A stretch of 64,000 bases of DNA. Source: Quercus robur. Lineage: Eukaryota; Streptophyta; Magnoliopsida; Fagales; Fagaceae. A program made the translations under genes and the position numbers. The stretch is from the NCBI RefSeq assembly GCF_932294415.1, contig NC_065537.1, forward strand, positions 68,462,290 through 68,526,289, given 5' to 3'. Under the pieces are notes generated by a model, which saw nothing but the letters and a program-made list of their open reading frames with translations, was not told the DNA's origin and searched no databases. This document shows, piece by piece, positions 11,301 to 23,851 of the stretch; positions within the stretch are counted from its first letter, which is position 1; each line of letters begins with the position of its first letter.

Positions 11301-14300
11301 ATCATTTTTAATAAATTATAAAGTTTGCACAGGTTGTTGTATCATTTAAGAATGAGCAACAGTATAGACAATTAACAAGTTTTTTTTTTTTTTGATACTT
11401 CAACAGTTGGGGGGGAAGGGGGGACTTGAACCCTAGGTGTCTTTGTTGGAAGCACTAGAAAGTAAAAACTAGTTTAGCAACAAGGCCCTTTGCAACGAGC
11501 TTTTCTATTTTCTAACCAATGGCCTTAGCCCCCCACCCCCCTCCCGAGTAAAAAAACTATACCTAGCAAAAAAAGAAATTCCATATTTCTTCTCCACCTT
11601 GGCAGTTCATAATATTATTTCAAAACCTATTTATCAACAAAGTATAAAGATTGTAAACATCTGGTTTTTGTTTTTGAAATATCATTATTTTTAGCTGATT
11701 GGTATCTTTCCGATTTAAAAACAACCCCTGCACAATTCCTCATATTGACCATTGGGGTATGGAAACATGGATTTTGAAGAAAAGATTGATGTTTCTTTCT
11801 ATCCTCCTAAATATTCCTTGAAAAAACCACTAAAATCTAACAGAATTTGTTATCATAAAAATAAATAAATCGCCATAAAAAGTTATATGCATACCGCTTT
11901 TTAGATCCATCTTGTACTGTTTTCTTCTCCAATGGTTGCTTTTCAAATGGTGGGCAACCATCACGTTTCCACCACACCTAAGAGCAAAGAGATTTGAAAA
12001 AAATTAAGATATATTGCAAAAATAACAATTTCCAAAGAATGTCTTGAGTGAGAGAGAGAGAGAGAGAGAGAGGAGGGGGGAACTGAAAGGTGTTCTCACC
12101 CAATTTTTCTCACGTTCTAAGACATGATCAATTTTACGAAGAAAATCTTTCCCTTTAGGTGGAGTCATTTCAAGCAACTTTTTCACACGCTCCTCACATG
12201 ATTTTATTTCTTCTTTCTGGAATCAACAAGGAAATGTTGTTAAAGCAAATGTTAAATGTTAAGTATAATGAACACATATTTACACATCTTAAGATGTCAA
12301 CCTTGATATACAATTCTGAAGTATATACAGGAGAATAGTATAAAAAGCATGATGTTGATGTACACAAACGATAAAACTTCTTTTCCTGATAAGTAATAAC
12401 CAAATTTTATTAGGAAAAAAAAAAAGGAGAGACCTTATCAAAGCAGCAGAACTTACCATGCTTTCAGATGGCAAATCTTTCTCGTTCTTTCCTGGGGCCT
12501 ATAAGCAAATAAGAGCTGTTTAGTCACCCACTACACAGTTATTGAACCAAAGAAGGCCCCTATAACAATTTAAATTTAAACCTCCAGATAATCATTACCT
12601 TCAAATAATCAAATAATATAAGGCACTGCACAAGAACGTGGCGTCGAAAACTTGGATCCTTCAACTGTCCCAAAATATATTTATGTGAATAAAGGGTTTT
12701 AAAATCAAGATTCAAGCTATTCTCCAAAAAGCCACAACTACATATTTTTAATCTGCTTCATTATAGAAAACTTCTAAACACTGCTTACCTCTAAACCCAT
12801 TAGTTTACTGCTAGTAAGATATTTTATGCTGAAATTTGCTGACTCTTCCTCCAAATTATTAGCATCCCCCTCTTCATCACTTAATGGTTGAGCTTCAAAG
12901 GTATTCAAAACAATCTATACATCTCAAAATTCAAGGAAAAAAAATTGAGGTCAATAATGAAGTAGGAAAAACTAACAAAAAACCAAGATCGACAGAACCT
13001 ATTGACAGATGAAAGTTGTACCATTAAACTGGATGTAAATTTCTGCCACTTAGCAGAAGCAAGAGTTAGAGAAGCAGGGTTGCAAAAGTGTTCCTGAACA
13101 AAAACAGACACCCATAAGAAAACTTAGATGAAGCATGAAAACATCACATATCTCATCTAACTAAGGTAATTGAAACAATTCTGAACTCAGTTTGTGAATC
13201 TCTATGTCAAACTAAAAACGTTTCAATTAGAGGTAATCAAACGAGCAGATTCTAACAACTCTGACATATGGACTCATGGAGCCATGAATACTACATGCAG
13301 CATGATTAATAGAAGTGGCAAGTAATTGTTAATAAACCACTTGTACTTTTAAGTTTGTGATTTGTTATCACAAAAGAGTACTTCTGGCATTATTCCATAT
13401 GCATTAGGTTCAGAGACTACTCAATAGCAAGGAAGCAATTTACATGGCAGAAATAAACTCTTTTCTTTCACTAACTATGCATCCAAATGGGAAGATTTAC
13501 CTGTAAACTCCAAAAGGTCTTATAAAAGTTAAAATCAATAGAAATCCCTGGAAAAGTAAGGAAATTAATTAGTGTATATGCTCAAGCAAGAAACCTGTAC
13601 AGAATAAATACAACTTAAGAAGACTGACATTGAAGTAAGCCAAAATATTGTTTAGCAAGTACATACCATCAGGGGGGTCTTTCTCATACTTTGTTTCATT
13701 TGATGTGTTAAAAACTCCTTTAATATTCACAGCTGCAATAATTAAATGACATCAACAAAATGTCACAAGGCGAGAAACTTTGTAAAGGTGAGAAACTTTG
13801 TAATAAAGTGAAAATCAGGGTTGAGTACCTGAGCGTTCAGACAAAGGAAAAAAATGTGCCAGAAACATGAGAATTCGTCCACAAAACACCACATCATTTG
13901 CCTAAAAATTTAAATACAAAAACGTTAAAAAGAAAGGGTCAGATTCACATTTCTCAATTGAAGTTCTTTGTTAATATGAAGATAGATCAACCAGGTCCAG
14001 ATTCCAAAATAATGGTGTCCAAAAAGTTTAGTTTCCAGTAAAACAATTAAGAAAGATGTTGAATAAAATAATTTTTTTAAATTAAAAGTTGTCAAGATAA
14101 TAACATCTCTATATTTTTGTTATTAAACATGTATATTTACCCAACAGAAACACAGATTATGGCTTTTGCTTGGTTAGTAACTCTTAGGATGGTTCATACA
14201 AACAACTTGTCTCAAAATAGATTAAAAAGATGCTTCCACTTGTATTAAATCTGTGAAAGGTCTAATAAGTAGTGGGACTATCTTTCACCCATCACTCTGC

Positions 14301-17300
14301 ACTTCTATTTACTTGGTAAAGGGAAGTTGATCATTGATGGCGGCACTTCAAGTCAGCTATACCAACTAGCAATGAGATTATCTTGTGAGGCCACCTTTAA
14401 TGTGTTGTCTTCCCCTGTTGGCTTGGAAGATTGTTTTAAGGCAGAAATTCTAAATCTAACTTAGGAATAGAATTGAACCTTGGGAAACTCCAAAGAACAA
14501 CCATCATCTTTATTTATTTTTATTTAAAAAAAAAAAAAAACTTTCCTTTTCTCCTTCAAAATTTTAAACCAATCTTTTAACTGGGAATCACTTGTTCTGT
14601 GGTGCAAACACAAATACTGATAAAGAAGTAAATCTGTTGGCTAAAAGGAGGCTCAATCTTAGAGAACCTTGACCCATTGCGAGTCTTTCCTTTTTCCATC
14701 TTGGAAATATGAATCATGATAATACAAAGAGGATTGCACTATCATGGGGTATACCAACATACATCATATTAATTTCTGTAGAAATGATCTGTAGATTAGT
14801 AAGGCTTGTATTTGCCAGAGAATGGTAATTTCTTATCAAAGTGCAAAACTACTTAACAGTGGGATTCACTGCAAATGCTAGCTTGGTTGTTATTGCTGAA
14901 ATTACTGTCTACTTCTTCACATCCATTGTACACCACAAAGTAGATTGAGGACATTTGGTAAATATCTTACAAAAATTACGTTCCAAATTTATCACATCTT
15001 AAATCTAGTTAAGCTCTTCTGTTGCAATTAATGAAACTTTGCTAAATTTTATCAAGACTAAAGATTTTAGGTTAGGCCAAATACGTTAATCACTTATAAG
15101 ATCACTTCAGTTGTAACTTTGTTAAGAAAAATCACTAACCACTTCCAATATTGGAACAAATCATAATATTAAGGAAAAAACAAAAATATGAAAATTGAAT
15201 TAGTAAGGGGGAAAAAAGAAAGAAAGGAAAACAACAATGATAATGGTTCTCTATACAACCTTTGATAGACGACGAAGAAGTTGATTGCATGTTCTTAACA
15301 TCACAAGTTTCCCACGCGCAAAAAGCTCTTGCTGTATGTAATGCAGCCAAAGATTTTAAAAACAACTAGGTAAGGATTGCAGTGATTAATGAGTCCAATA
15401 AATCAAGAGGAAAATAAATAAATATAAAAATTCTTATAATTCAGTTACCTTCCCTAAAATATCTTGTTTACTCTCTATATAACCAAAAATATCCTTGCAG
15501 TTTCTCATTGTAGACATTTCTGTCAAGTCTTCCAACAGTTGAAATATCATGCCACCTTCAACATGTTCTCTCTCACAAAGATATAGCACAATGTCTGACC
15601 GAAAAAGAAACATTAGAGCGTGTAACTAATAGATTTTTAAAATTTTAACGATTATATTAATTATGTACCTAAAGCAAGTAAAAGCTGTATCAAAATGTCA
15701 AAAGATACACCCCAAAAAAGTCAGAACATAGATATAAATTATTACATTTTTTCAAGACCTATGGAAGTCCACCCTAAGAAGCCTTCAAATTAAAATATAC
15801 CAAAACACTAACCCCAGCATGCTGGGTGGCTGAGTACCCTCCAGAAAGATATACAACAATTACAAAGCCTTAGTCCCAAATTTTTGGGGTCAGCTACGAA
15901 TCCTCGACAAATTAGTTAGGGTTGGTCATATTTGTAATTTTCAAACATTTTTCCTAAAGTATTTTTATAAACAAACACCACACAGCCCATTTAAACACCA
16001 TACTACCATACTTCTTCTCCACCAGCCTTTGCCATAAGGCATCTTGTTCTATGGCAAATCACCATAGCCATTTCCCCAAAAAAGGCTTGATATTAACAGA
16101 TTTCTAAAGTCCAAAGACTCCAAACCAAAGGTAATGGTAAACCAATCTAATTGAAGCATAACCACAGCGCATACCAGTGGCACACATATAAGCTGTTGGT
16201 CCCTAAGGCAGTTAGCCTGATCTTCACGTCAAACAAATACTTAATTGACCATGTAACTGAGTTGCTTTTCTTCATGGAACATTTTCAATCTGAATATAGA
16301 TTACTAAACATGTACATCAATAACGAAATCCATATATGAAAAGAAAATCCAATTTTTATGTTGACATTGTCAAAATGAAATATTGGAAGTACATAACGAC
16401 ACAGCAGTGCAAGTTGAAAGGAAAGAAACTAAATGGTGCTCTCAGATATTATATTTTCAATTTTTCAAAATCCATTGGGACTAACTTCCCTACAGGAACT
16501 ACTTGAATCTGAATGTTAACAGAAAGATTTTTCAAGTGGAGATTCACAACAAAACACAAAAGTATTCAATTCAAGAATCAATTAAGGAAATAGTATTATG
16601 TAAAATCTATTCCAATATTACATTTTCAGAAATAGCCTAAAAGAAACAAATAAATACATAAAGATTTCTGAACATAATAAAGTAAAAATAGTGTTAAAAT
16701 TACAACTAAATCTAAATAAAAACCTCTGACTAAACCAAAATTTTTGTCATGGTCATCTTCTATGCCACTGGCACATCAGCAAGTGAATTTTCTCCCTAAG
16801 ATTGATTTATACACTGAATTTGAACTTTTTTCTCTACATTTTTCTGAAAATTTCAATCAGAAAATCAAGTTTCCAATTGTCCCTTGCTATCCTTGATCTC
16901 AAGACATGATTCCTTGCAGAAAACTCATGAATAATGCAGATTTCCAAAAAGGTCTATTTCTTTTAAAAAGCTGAGGTCTGAGAATCAGAAACAGCTTATT
17001 GAAAACCTAATATAAACTTTTAGCAAGGGGGAACTTGTACAGACCAAGAAGACGAGGAATATGACCCTGGCTAGTTTCACCATCATCAATCAATTGCCCA
17101 TACTGCATTATTTGCTCCCCTGACTGCACTGCAGATGACTGCACAAAATACAAGAAAACTAAAATTTTTTTTTGATAGGTAACGTAAAATATTATTAAAA
17201 AAGTAGCCAACCCGAGTACATTGGGTATGTACTATGGAGGCAAAAATCAGGAGCCAAAATTACAATGATCAAGTAGAACAGGAAGGGAAAAACAAGAAAA

Positions 17301-20300
17301 ATGAGACAAAGCCACACTCCATTCAAGGAGAGTTTTCAAGAAAAAGGACTTAATCTCTAGCATAGAATGTTCACATCCCTCAAAACTTCTAGCATTCCTT
17401 TCACGCCAAACACACCACATCACACCAAGAAAACTTAATTCAATCACATACAAAATTTAGTTAATAATATCAGTGAACTACGATAGGACAATACATGCCC
17501 CAGCTCTGGAGAAAGTTGCTACTTTTTTTTGTGTGGGTTTTTGCTCTGTTAACCAAAGTTTAAGAAAAATTCTCAGAAACATACTTTAAACACAGTGAAC
17601 ACAGCATATTAACCAAATTTAATTTCGAGAAAATTGAAGTCTCAAATTTTATGTTAGTTTCAAAATTAAGTCCTACATAAAAAAATGCGCAAGCAGCAAG
17701 CAATGAGATCAACTAATTGTAAATGTTTCCTGAATCAAATATACAAGCAAACATTGGTTTTTTCTTCTTCTTTTTTAACAACATCTGCATCTTTTCTATA
17801 ACCAAATTTGAAAAAAGAACAAAAAAATACAGGAGAACATTTAAAAAGAACCTAAAGAAGTACCCAAATAAGTAGATGATGGAAGCAATACAAGCAGACC
17901 TTTTTTTCAATAAGTAATAAATTTCATTAGAAAAGCACTATCCTAATACATGGAGTATATAGAAAGGAATAACTAGAAAGAAAGAATCAATACAAGCAGA
18001 TCTGCCGCAAGTTTGTAGTCTTGTGAAAGGACATAATGAATTGGCTTAGTAAATTATTGCCAATGAAGTGACTATGGATACATCGAAAATTAGGGGCTTC
18101 CGTCCCTCAATACCCAAAAAGCAGAAAATTAGCAGGAGTAACATACAGAAAATCAAGCATATTCAGGAAGAAATAATTATAAACAATATATTGTCATGAT
18201 TTTCTTCAAGAACAACTAAATGCACCCATTCATAAAAGGATGTAAAAACAATAAAAACCCAACTAAATCTTATCAATACATAAAAAGATATGGATAAAAT
18301 ACAGTGCACAAGTACAACCACATGCATGATTGAAATCTTGAACAAGCACAAAAGAGTAACCTACCACTAGTTCCTGAAGCAACGTCCGAAGAATGTTTTC
18401 TAATAATTGATTCTCATCTTGGGCTAGTTTTGTTTGTTTCTGTCAAAGAAAAAAACAGAAACCAAATCACCTATCAAGCCTAAAGAAAAGAAAAGGGGAA
18501 AAAAAAACAACAACAACGAAGAGCTTAACAATATAAGCACGCAAACCATTGATAGACTAGTTGTGTTTCATGATCACGGCATATGAAAAATTGAAGAGCA
18601 ATAGTTAAATGTTAACTTGGTAAGAAACTGATCTGATCAGAAATCGTAGCAAGGATCAAGTATTGATCCCGGTTAAAACATGGATCATTCATCTGGGAGA
18701 CACAATAGAACAACCCCCATATAAAGGTTTGAGCTTTTTATTTGTCATTTCTTTTTTCTTATTTATAAGTAAAGCTTGTTAGAAGGTTTGCACACACCAC
18801 CTTTTTCACGCACTCCAAATGCTCAAATCCACTAGGGAAGAGCTCAAGGCTTACCTTGGAAATTTAGAGCCAAAGAAAGAAAAAAAAAAGACCATTAAAT
18901 CAATCATTTGAAGTTAGAGAGTAGAGAAACCACAAGACATAAAAGTAAAACTTCTAAATTAATTCTATCCAAAGCCATATCCGCTGAAGATACAACACCC
19001 ATCAAATCATAATTCCCTCCCAAATGCCATTATATCGTTCAATTTTACAAATGATAACAACAAAGGTAATGCAGATCCATGTTGATTGTCCTATACAAGG
19101 GAAGTTGATATTTGAATCACGAGTAAAGAGGGATATGTGTGAATTACCTGAGGTTTTATAACTTCCTGAACAGTCTGTAGTGCAAAGGCTTGAGGTGGCC
19201 CAGGCTGTAGTATGGCTCTCTTGAACACTTCCTGAGAATAATAAACAACACATGCCATAATACTAACATTAATACCATAATAACCCCTATGTGGTTTCCC
19301 TAATAAACACGAAAGCCGCTCAAAGTTTTGAGTTCAACACTTTTTTCTTTTTTTTGTTAAGTAAAGGAAATTTTATTCAAAGTCATAAAATGGAGTCACC
19401 CAAGTATACAGGAAGTATACAGCAGGGGACCAAAACAATCAAATACACAAGTAACAAGCATCCATCAAATCATAATCTGAAAAAATAGAATGGCTTCCTA
19501 TGATAGACATCCAATTCTATAGTGTTTTAAAAAAAAAGTTTTTAAGTTGGCTATTGTCCTTTTGGAATCTTCAAAACACTGGTTGTTTCTCTCCTGTCAA
19601 ATGCACCACATCAAACAATGAGGGACAGCCATCCAGATAACACCATTATGATGATGAGCAAATTTTCCTTGCCAACATGCAAGGAGCTAAAGCACAGTCT
19701 TTGGCATTACCCAGTATGTACCAAACAAGGTGAACACCATAGACCACAACTCAAAAACAATAGGACAATGTAATAAAATATGATCTACTGATTCTCCATT
19801 ACTTTTGCACATACAACACCAATCTAGAATCAACACCTTCCTACGTAAATTATCAATAGTCAAAATAGTTCCCAAAGCTGCAATCCAAACAAAAAACGCG
19901 ACTTTGGAAGCAACCTTTTGCTTCCAAATACTTCTTTAAGAGAAGGACTGAGTACATACACCCAACAAGGCCTGATAATAACTGCTCACCTCAAAGCCCC
20001 TACTCTTAGCAGGTGGCCAACACATCTTATCCTCACCAATACCCCTCAACACTTAACCCACGTAGTACTGTTTCATGTGTAAACTGTTAAACATCTGTAA
20101 GAATAAACAGTGAGCTGCACATATGATGACATGTGCCCATTCATATAAAACAGAACCACACAGGGTCTTCTGTTACACTCAAAACCCCCAGAAGGGTTTT
20201 ATTGTTTACACAACTAACTTTATCACAAGGGTTTAAGTGTTAACACTCAAAACCTCAACTTGGGTTGTATTTTTCCCTAACAATGGATATTGGTTATGGT

Positions 20301-20613
20301 TTTTTAAGTATAAAAGCAAAGATAAACATAGAAATCAAAGTTTACATCTAACAATTTTAAATAGATGGGTAGAGATTAATAATTTTCAGTGTGGTAATGG
20401 AAGTATTAAACAATACAGTGAAGAAAATTTTACAAATTGTTAAGAACTGGGCCATACCCATGTATGAAATTTGCGGAAATAATTAAATTCAAATGGTAAA
20501 CGAAAAACAACTTTAGAAAAAAAAAAAAAAAAAAAAAAAAAAGAGTCGGTATGCAATTTCAACCAAGGCGAAGGGTTGAAGTGGCTAACAACAAAAAAAG
20601 AAGGGCTTACCAT
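6234..20613 (-). CDS. THO1: THO complex subunit 1 (THO1/HPR1), 21 coding exons, complete
   Basis: THO1 (HPR1/THOC1) is a core subunit of the nuclear THO/TREX complex, which couples transcription to mRNA export and small-RNA production in plants. Exons, 5' to 3': 20613-20611, 19231-19148, 18439-18365, 17138-17045, 15594-15449, 15331-15260, 13901-13829, 13732-13667, 13547-13501, 13093-13022, 12914-12789, 12664-12599, 12498-12457, 12216-12100, 11977-11895, 10869-10806, 9119-9048, 8880-8830, 7620-7561, 7468-7319, 6494-6234. The sum is 1824 nt, or 607 aa, close to the roughly 600 aa of plant homologues. Visible marks are [15 protein letters not shown] (59-73), [50 protein letters not shown] (residues 353-372), [18 protein letters not shown] and a basic SKRAKK (502-507). 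An acidic tail (522-607) replaces the death domain found in animals. All introns are GT..AG, and the last acceptor is the weak AAAG. No lesion is seen. Confidence 0.93.
6843..7072 (-). mobile_element. tRNA-derived SINE, copy B, in THO1 intron 20
   Basis: Same element as at 3944-4165, in the same orientation as THO1. It has the tRNA-like head at the right, a B box-like GAGTTCAAATCC, and a terminal T run seen as A on the plus strand from 6844. It forms the left edge of the 840-bp block (6843-7684) that contains the real exons 19-20 and is duplicated at 3945-4779. Confidence 0.65.
7740..8720. repeat. Repeat-rich THO1 intron 18 with GTGTC-type words and an (AG)n tract
   Basis: Intron 18 carries clusters of GACAC/GTGTC words near 7735-7800 and again near 8540-8660, around an AT-rich core. 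This suggests the decayed ends of one inserted element, but no clean termini or target duplication could be fixed. A pure (AG)n run lies at 8331-8357. Confidence 0.3.
9314..9413 (-). mobile_element. SINE with perfect 10-bp target duplication, THO1 intron 16
   Basis: A 100-bp element bounded by GTTGCAAAGT at 9304-9313 and 9414-9423. Read on the minus strand it has a B box-like GAGTTCAAGACCC, a GT-rich stretch and a terminal A run (plus-strand T run from about 9313). It is a short SINE, or the 5'-truncated end of one. A related piece lies at 63639-63738. Confidence 0.72.
11381..11490 (-). mobile_element. Probable SINE in THO1 intron 15
   Basis: A plus-strand T run (11381-11393) is followed by a segment that, on the minus strand, contains a B box-like GGGTTCAAGTCC and, further 5', TTGCTAAACTAG, as an A box might read. 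The G/C homopolymers around it are typical of decayed tails. No convincing target duplication was found, so the limits are approximate. Confidence 0.4.
12050..12072. repeat. (AG)n microsatellite
   Basis: An uninterrupted GA dinucleotide run in intron 14 of THO1, 28 nt from exon 14. On the sense strand of the gene it is a CT-rich tract. Confidence 0.9.
17161..17425 (-). mobile_element. 5'-truncated L1-type LINE in THO1 intron 3
   Basis: This insert of about 265 bp is bounded by the 10-bp repeats CAAGAAAACT (17151-17160 and 17426-17435). On the minus strand it reads as the C-terminal end of a plant LINE ORF2 ([20 protein letters not shown] and onward to a stop), then a 3' tail ending in A. The paralogous THO1 duplicate at 59846-59855 has the same flanks joined without the insert. 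Confidence 0.85.
17899..17987 (-). mobile_element. Short LINE 3' end with 13-bp target duplication
   Basis: CAATACAAGCAGA occurs at 17886-17898 and again at 17988-18000. It encloses an 89-bp piece that starts with a T run and the phrase AATAAGTAATAAATTTCATTAG, typical of plant LINE 3' ends read in antisense. The insert is also present in both duplicate copies (about 60330-60435 and 62110-62200), so it is older than that duplication. Confidence 0.75.
19338..20060 (-). mobile_element. LINE 3' fragment (zf-RVT region) in THO1 intron 1
   Basis: On the minus strand this contains the cysteine/histidine-rich zf-RVT segment found at the C-terminus of plant LINE polyproteins: [20 protein letters not shown], then [17 protein letters not shown] (frame 19875-19687). 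An antisense A tail begins near 19338-19360. The frame is open only in this short part. The corresponding position in the duplicate (about 63940) lacks it. The right boundary is uncertain. Confidence 0.75.
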
Positions 20614-20790
20614 GTTGATTGTTGAAAGCAATGAATGGTCCAATCTGGAATCGACGGAAGGAATAGCAGAGAGAAAGAAGAGCATTACTCATGCAGTTGA
20701 GCTGTAGAGCACCTTGGGTAACCGATGGTTCCGGCCCGACCCAATATCTGTGCCCGAATCAGTCAGCTTCGGCCCATAAGGCACCAAATT
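20614..20790 (-). promoter_or_regulatory. THO1 5' UTR exon and promoter-proximal region
   Basis: Immediately upstream of the THO1 ATG is a leader, with no in-frame extension joined to the family N-terminus. A TGGGCC motif (site II type, common in promoters of housekeeping plant genes) lies at 20776-20771 on the minus strand, about 160 bp upstream of the ATG. No TATA box is obvious. The transcription start is not determined. Confidence 0.45.
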
Positions 20791-21451
20791 CAGTGACCCA
20801 ATTTCGGATATGAGTCAACTCCAACAAACCTTTTTTAAGATTTTTTTTATTATTTTATTATTTTTATCATCCCCTTTCTTTTTTGGCTTTTGTTGACGAG
20901 ACACCTAGAGGAGTTTCATAAGGGTCCTTCTGTTGCAAAATAGCAAAATTTTAATAAATAAAACTCAACTAGATGTTTAAAGTGGCTCGACACCTTATAA
21001 AAATGAGGATTAAAGTATTAAGTACGCTTAGAATAATTACATATTATCATTCAAATTTTTGAGCATAATAGAACAACACCCTTTTCATTATGGATAATAA
21101 CTCTTAGGCCAACCCTTTTCTATAATATTTTTTTACTAAGTTTTCCTACTTAAAGCTAATAACAACAATCAATGGATTATCCATACATATTTAACTACAT
21201 AGTTTATCAAGTGAGTCAAAAAATCACATAACTATGAAATAAGTCATTTAATTAAAATTATATACTTTAAACACAAATTCAGTCATTTTATTAATATTCT
21301 TTACCAATAATCCCCCTCCCAAAAAAAAACACAAAAGGAGCTAATCTAAGAAGGGAGGCCAAAAAGAAAATTTTAAGAACTTTTTTGTCAACATTGGAAT
21401 GAAGCCATGCTATTAGATGAAAAGAGACGAAATGATTGACTTTTTTTTTTT
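20791..21451. other. AT-rich intergenic DNA, no gene seen
   Basis: Low-complexity AT-rich sequence between the THO1 promoter and a foldback element. There is no open frame with recognisable similarity. Confidence 0.6.
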
Positions 21452-22675
21452 TTAAGACTAAATTATAAATTACACCCCTAAAGTTTAGATGTGTTTGGAT
21501 TTTATCCTGAAATTTTAAAATTTAGATTTTACTCCTAAAGTTCTATTTCATTCACATCAACAACCCTTCCATCTATATTTTTCATTAAATACCACATAAA
21601 CTTATCACATGTGTTTAATTTATCCAATAAAATAATGCCACGTCCTTTTTGTAGCCTTAAAAAAATTAAATAATAAAAAATGGCATGGTATAATAAAAGC
21701 GATGTGGCATCATTTTGTTGGATTAACTAAACACATGTGGCAAGTTTATATGCACTTAACGGAAAAATATGGATGAAGGGGTTGTTGATACAAACATAGT
21801 AGAACTTCAGAGTGTAAAATCCAAAAACCTCAAAACTTTAAGGGGTAAAATCCAAATTCTTAAACTTTAGGATGTTAAATCCAAAAACCCAAGGACAGAC
21901 CCAAGTGGGGGCCCAAGGGGGCCTGGGCCCCCTGGATCCAATTTTTTTTTTTTTAGTCATTCTATATTTCATTTTTGTAGTTGGCCCCCCTTCCCCCAGT
22001 CAGTCTAGCTAGCCTAATCCAAATAGCCTAATCCAAATGGTGATTGTATTTTAGTAAAAAAAAACTATTTTACTACCAAAGAACAAAAAAAAATCATGTG
22101 TTATTGAAGAAGTTAAAACTAAATTTTTTGCAACTACAATAAATTGGTATAAATACCAATTGACTATAGTAAATTGTTAAAAATAAAATACAATATTTTA
22201 TTAAGATTATATCTCTTTCTTCAATTAAAAAACTCAAATTTTCTATCTTCCTTATTATTTTAATGAGTTTTTATATTATTTTAAATGAAGTGATAAAAAA
22301 TAGAACATTTGATATTGGGTGTATTATAAAATGAGGTGGTAAAATAGATAAAATAGTTTTTTGAGCACCACCACCGTGAATGCTCTAACTCCAAAAAAAA
22401 AAAAAAAAAAAAAAAAATCATGACCAGCCTAGTATAGAAAAAAACATATTATTTTGTTTTTATTTTTGTCTTTGTTGGTAGATGATTGTATTTTATTGTA
22501 TTTAGAAATAACGATTTTGTGTATTTATAATTTTTTAATACTATATAGATGTCTATTTGGAGTTTGTTTTTGTTTTTTTTTTTTTTTTACATCGGCCCCA
22601 CTAGTTTAAAATCCTAGGTCCGCCCTTGCAAACAACTCCAAACTTTAGGAGCGTAGTTTGCAATTCAACCTTAAG
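21452..22675. mobile_element. Foldback element split by a hAT-like insertion
   Basis: The left arm (about 21452-21640) and right arm (about 21690-21889 continuing at 22629-22675) are inverted copies of each other. They share words such as CCTAAAGTTT, TTTGGATTTTA and CAACAACCC on opposite strands, with a centre near 21665. The right arm is interrupted by the 739-bp element at 21890-22628. No coding capacity; a MITE-like foldback. Confidence 0.7.
21890..22628. mobile_element. hAT-like element nested in the foldback
   Basis: The termini CAAGGACAGACCCAAG (left) and CAAGGGCGGACCTAGG (right, read inward) are inverted repeats. The flanking octamers CAAAAACC and CAAACAAC agree at 6 of 8 positions, as expected for an aged hAT target duplication. 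The interior is AT- and homopolymer-rich without a transposase. Confidence 0.6.
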
Positions 22676-23171
22676 AAATTAATAATAAAAAGTGGTAGAA
22701 CATTTTATTAATACACTAGAAGTATAAGAAAAGAGTTGAATAAAACTAGGGCATTCCTTTAGCTACATTTAGGGCTATAAATGAAGTATTAAATATTCTG
22801 AATGATTTATTTAATTTTATTTGAACACAATTCGAGTTTGAGCTTATCAACGAACTAAATTATATGTTTAAGCTTAATTTATTTTATCATCAAATGCAAG
22901 TTTGAACTTATTCACGAGTTACCTATGATGATATTGATAAATAAATTATAGTTGAAATTGTATTATTTGAGTTACATACTTACATAGATATAATGATTTT
23001 TGCTTAGTAACTTAAAAAATATAGATTCACTTACCTTGTATTATGAAAAATTATATATCAAATTCAATAATTTTGTATACAATATATTTATGAGTTAAAA
23101 GTAATTTTAGTATTAGAAAATTAAGAGTTGTGGCTTCAAAAGAGAATATTGATATTTGCATTCACACAAAC

Positions 23172-23205
<34 letters not shown>

Positions 23206-23682
23206 GTATGTATATGTTTTGAATTTATTTTAATTGGTATATCACTTTAATAATTTGAACCCTAAATAAAAAATTCTTTACTCTATCACTGCTTTTTTAA
23301 TACAACAGTTATGATGATTTTCGAAATAATGTCGAACAACTTTTGACACAAAACCTCTTTATCTTAACTATTAACAAAGAGAATTCTAAAACACTGTATT
23401 TTCCTTTTATAAATAGTTATTTTCTTTTTTCTAAACTACTTCTATATTTTATTAATTATAAAAAAAAATTTCTAATTTTAAATATTCAATAAATAATCTT
23501 AAACATATGCCTCATAATTATATATATATATATATATATAATCGAAATTGAAAAGCCTATCTAAAATGTTTTTTTTTTTTGGCTGAATCTAAAATGATAT
23601 TTATGAATGCTATAAAGTATAGCATAATTTTTGACAAGCTAGGGAACTAAATTTAAAAAGAAAAAAAAAAGTAGAAAATTAT
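22676..23682. other. AT-rich intergenic DNA with microsatellites
   Basis: No gene is seen. It contains a (TA)n-(TATG)n compound microsatellite at 23172-23214 and a (TA)n tract near 23520-23540. Confidence 0.7.
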
Positions 23683-23823
23683 GAGCCCATTTGGTATGTG
23701 TGTTTAAACAACAGTTTTTAGTTTTTTTGAAAATACATGTGGGTGAAAAAATGTGTGGAAATACGTGTAATATTGTTTAAAAACTGAAAACATGTGTTCA
23801 AACACATATACCAAACAGGGCCT
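23683..23823. mobile_element. Short palindromic MITE
   Basis: About 140 bp. The left end reads GAGCCCATTTGGTATGTGTG and the right end, read inward, GGCCCTGTTTGGTATATGTG. The arms pair along most of their length, and the flanks are TAT/TATA. It is typical of the small GGCCCxxTTTGG-ended MITEs abundant in trees. Confidence 0.65.
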
Positions 23824-23851
23824 ATATCACCATAACAACATTTTGTTTTTA

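Noticed and set aside
17905-18080. Possible extra THO1 exon in intron 3
   Set aside because: The segment is a LINE tail with a 13-bp target duplication, and exons 3 and 4 already join in frame to match the family.
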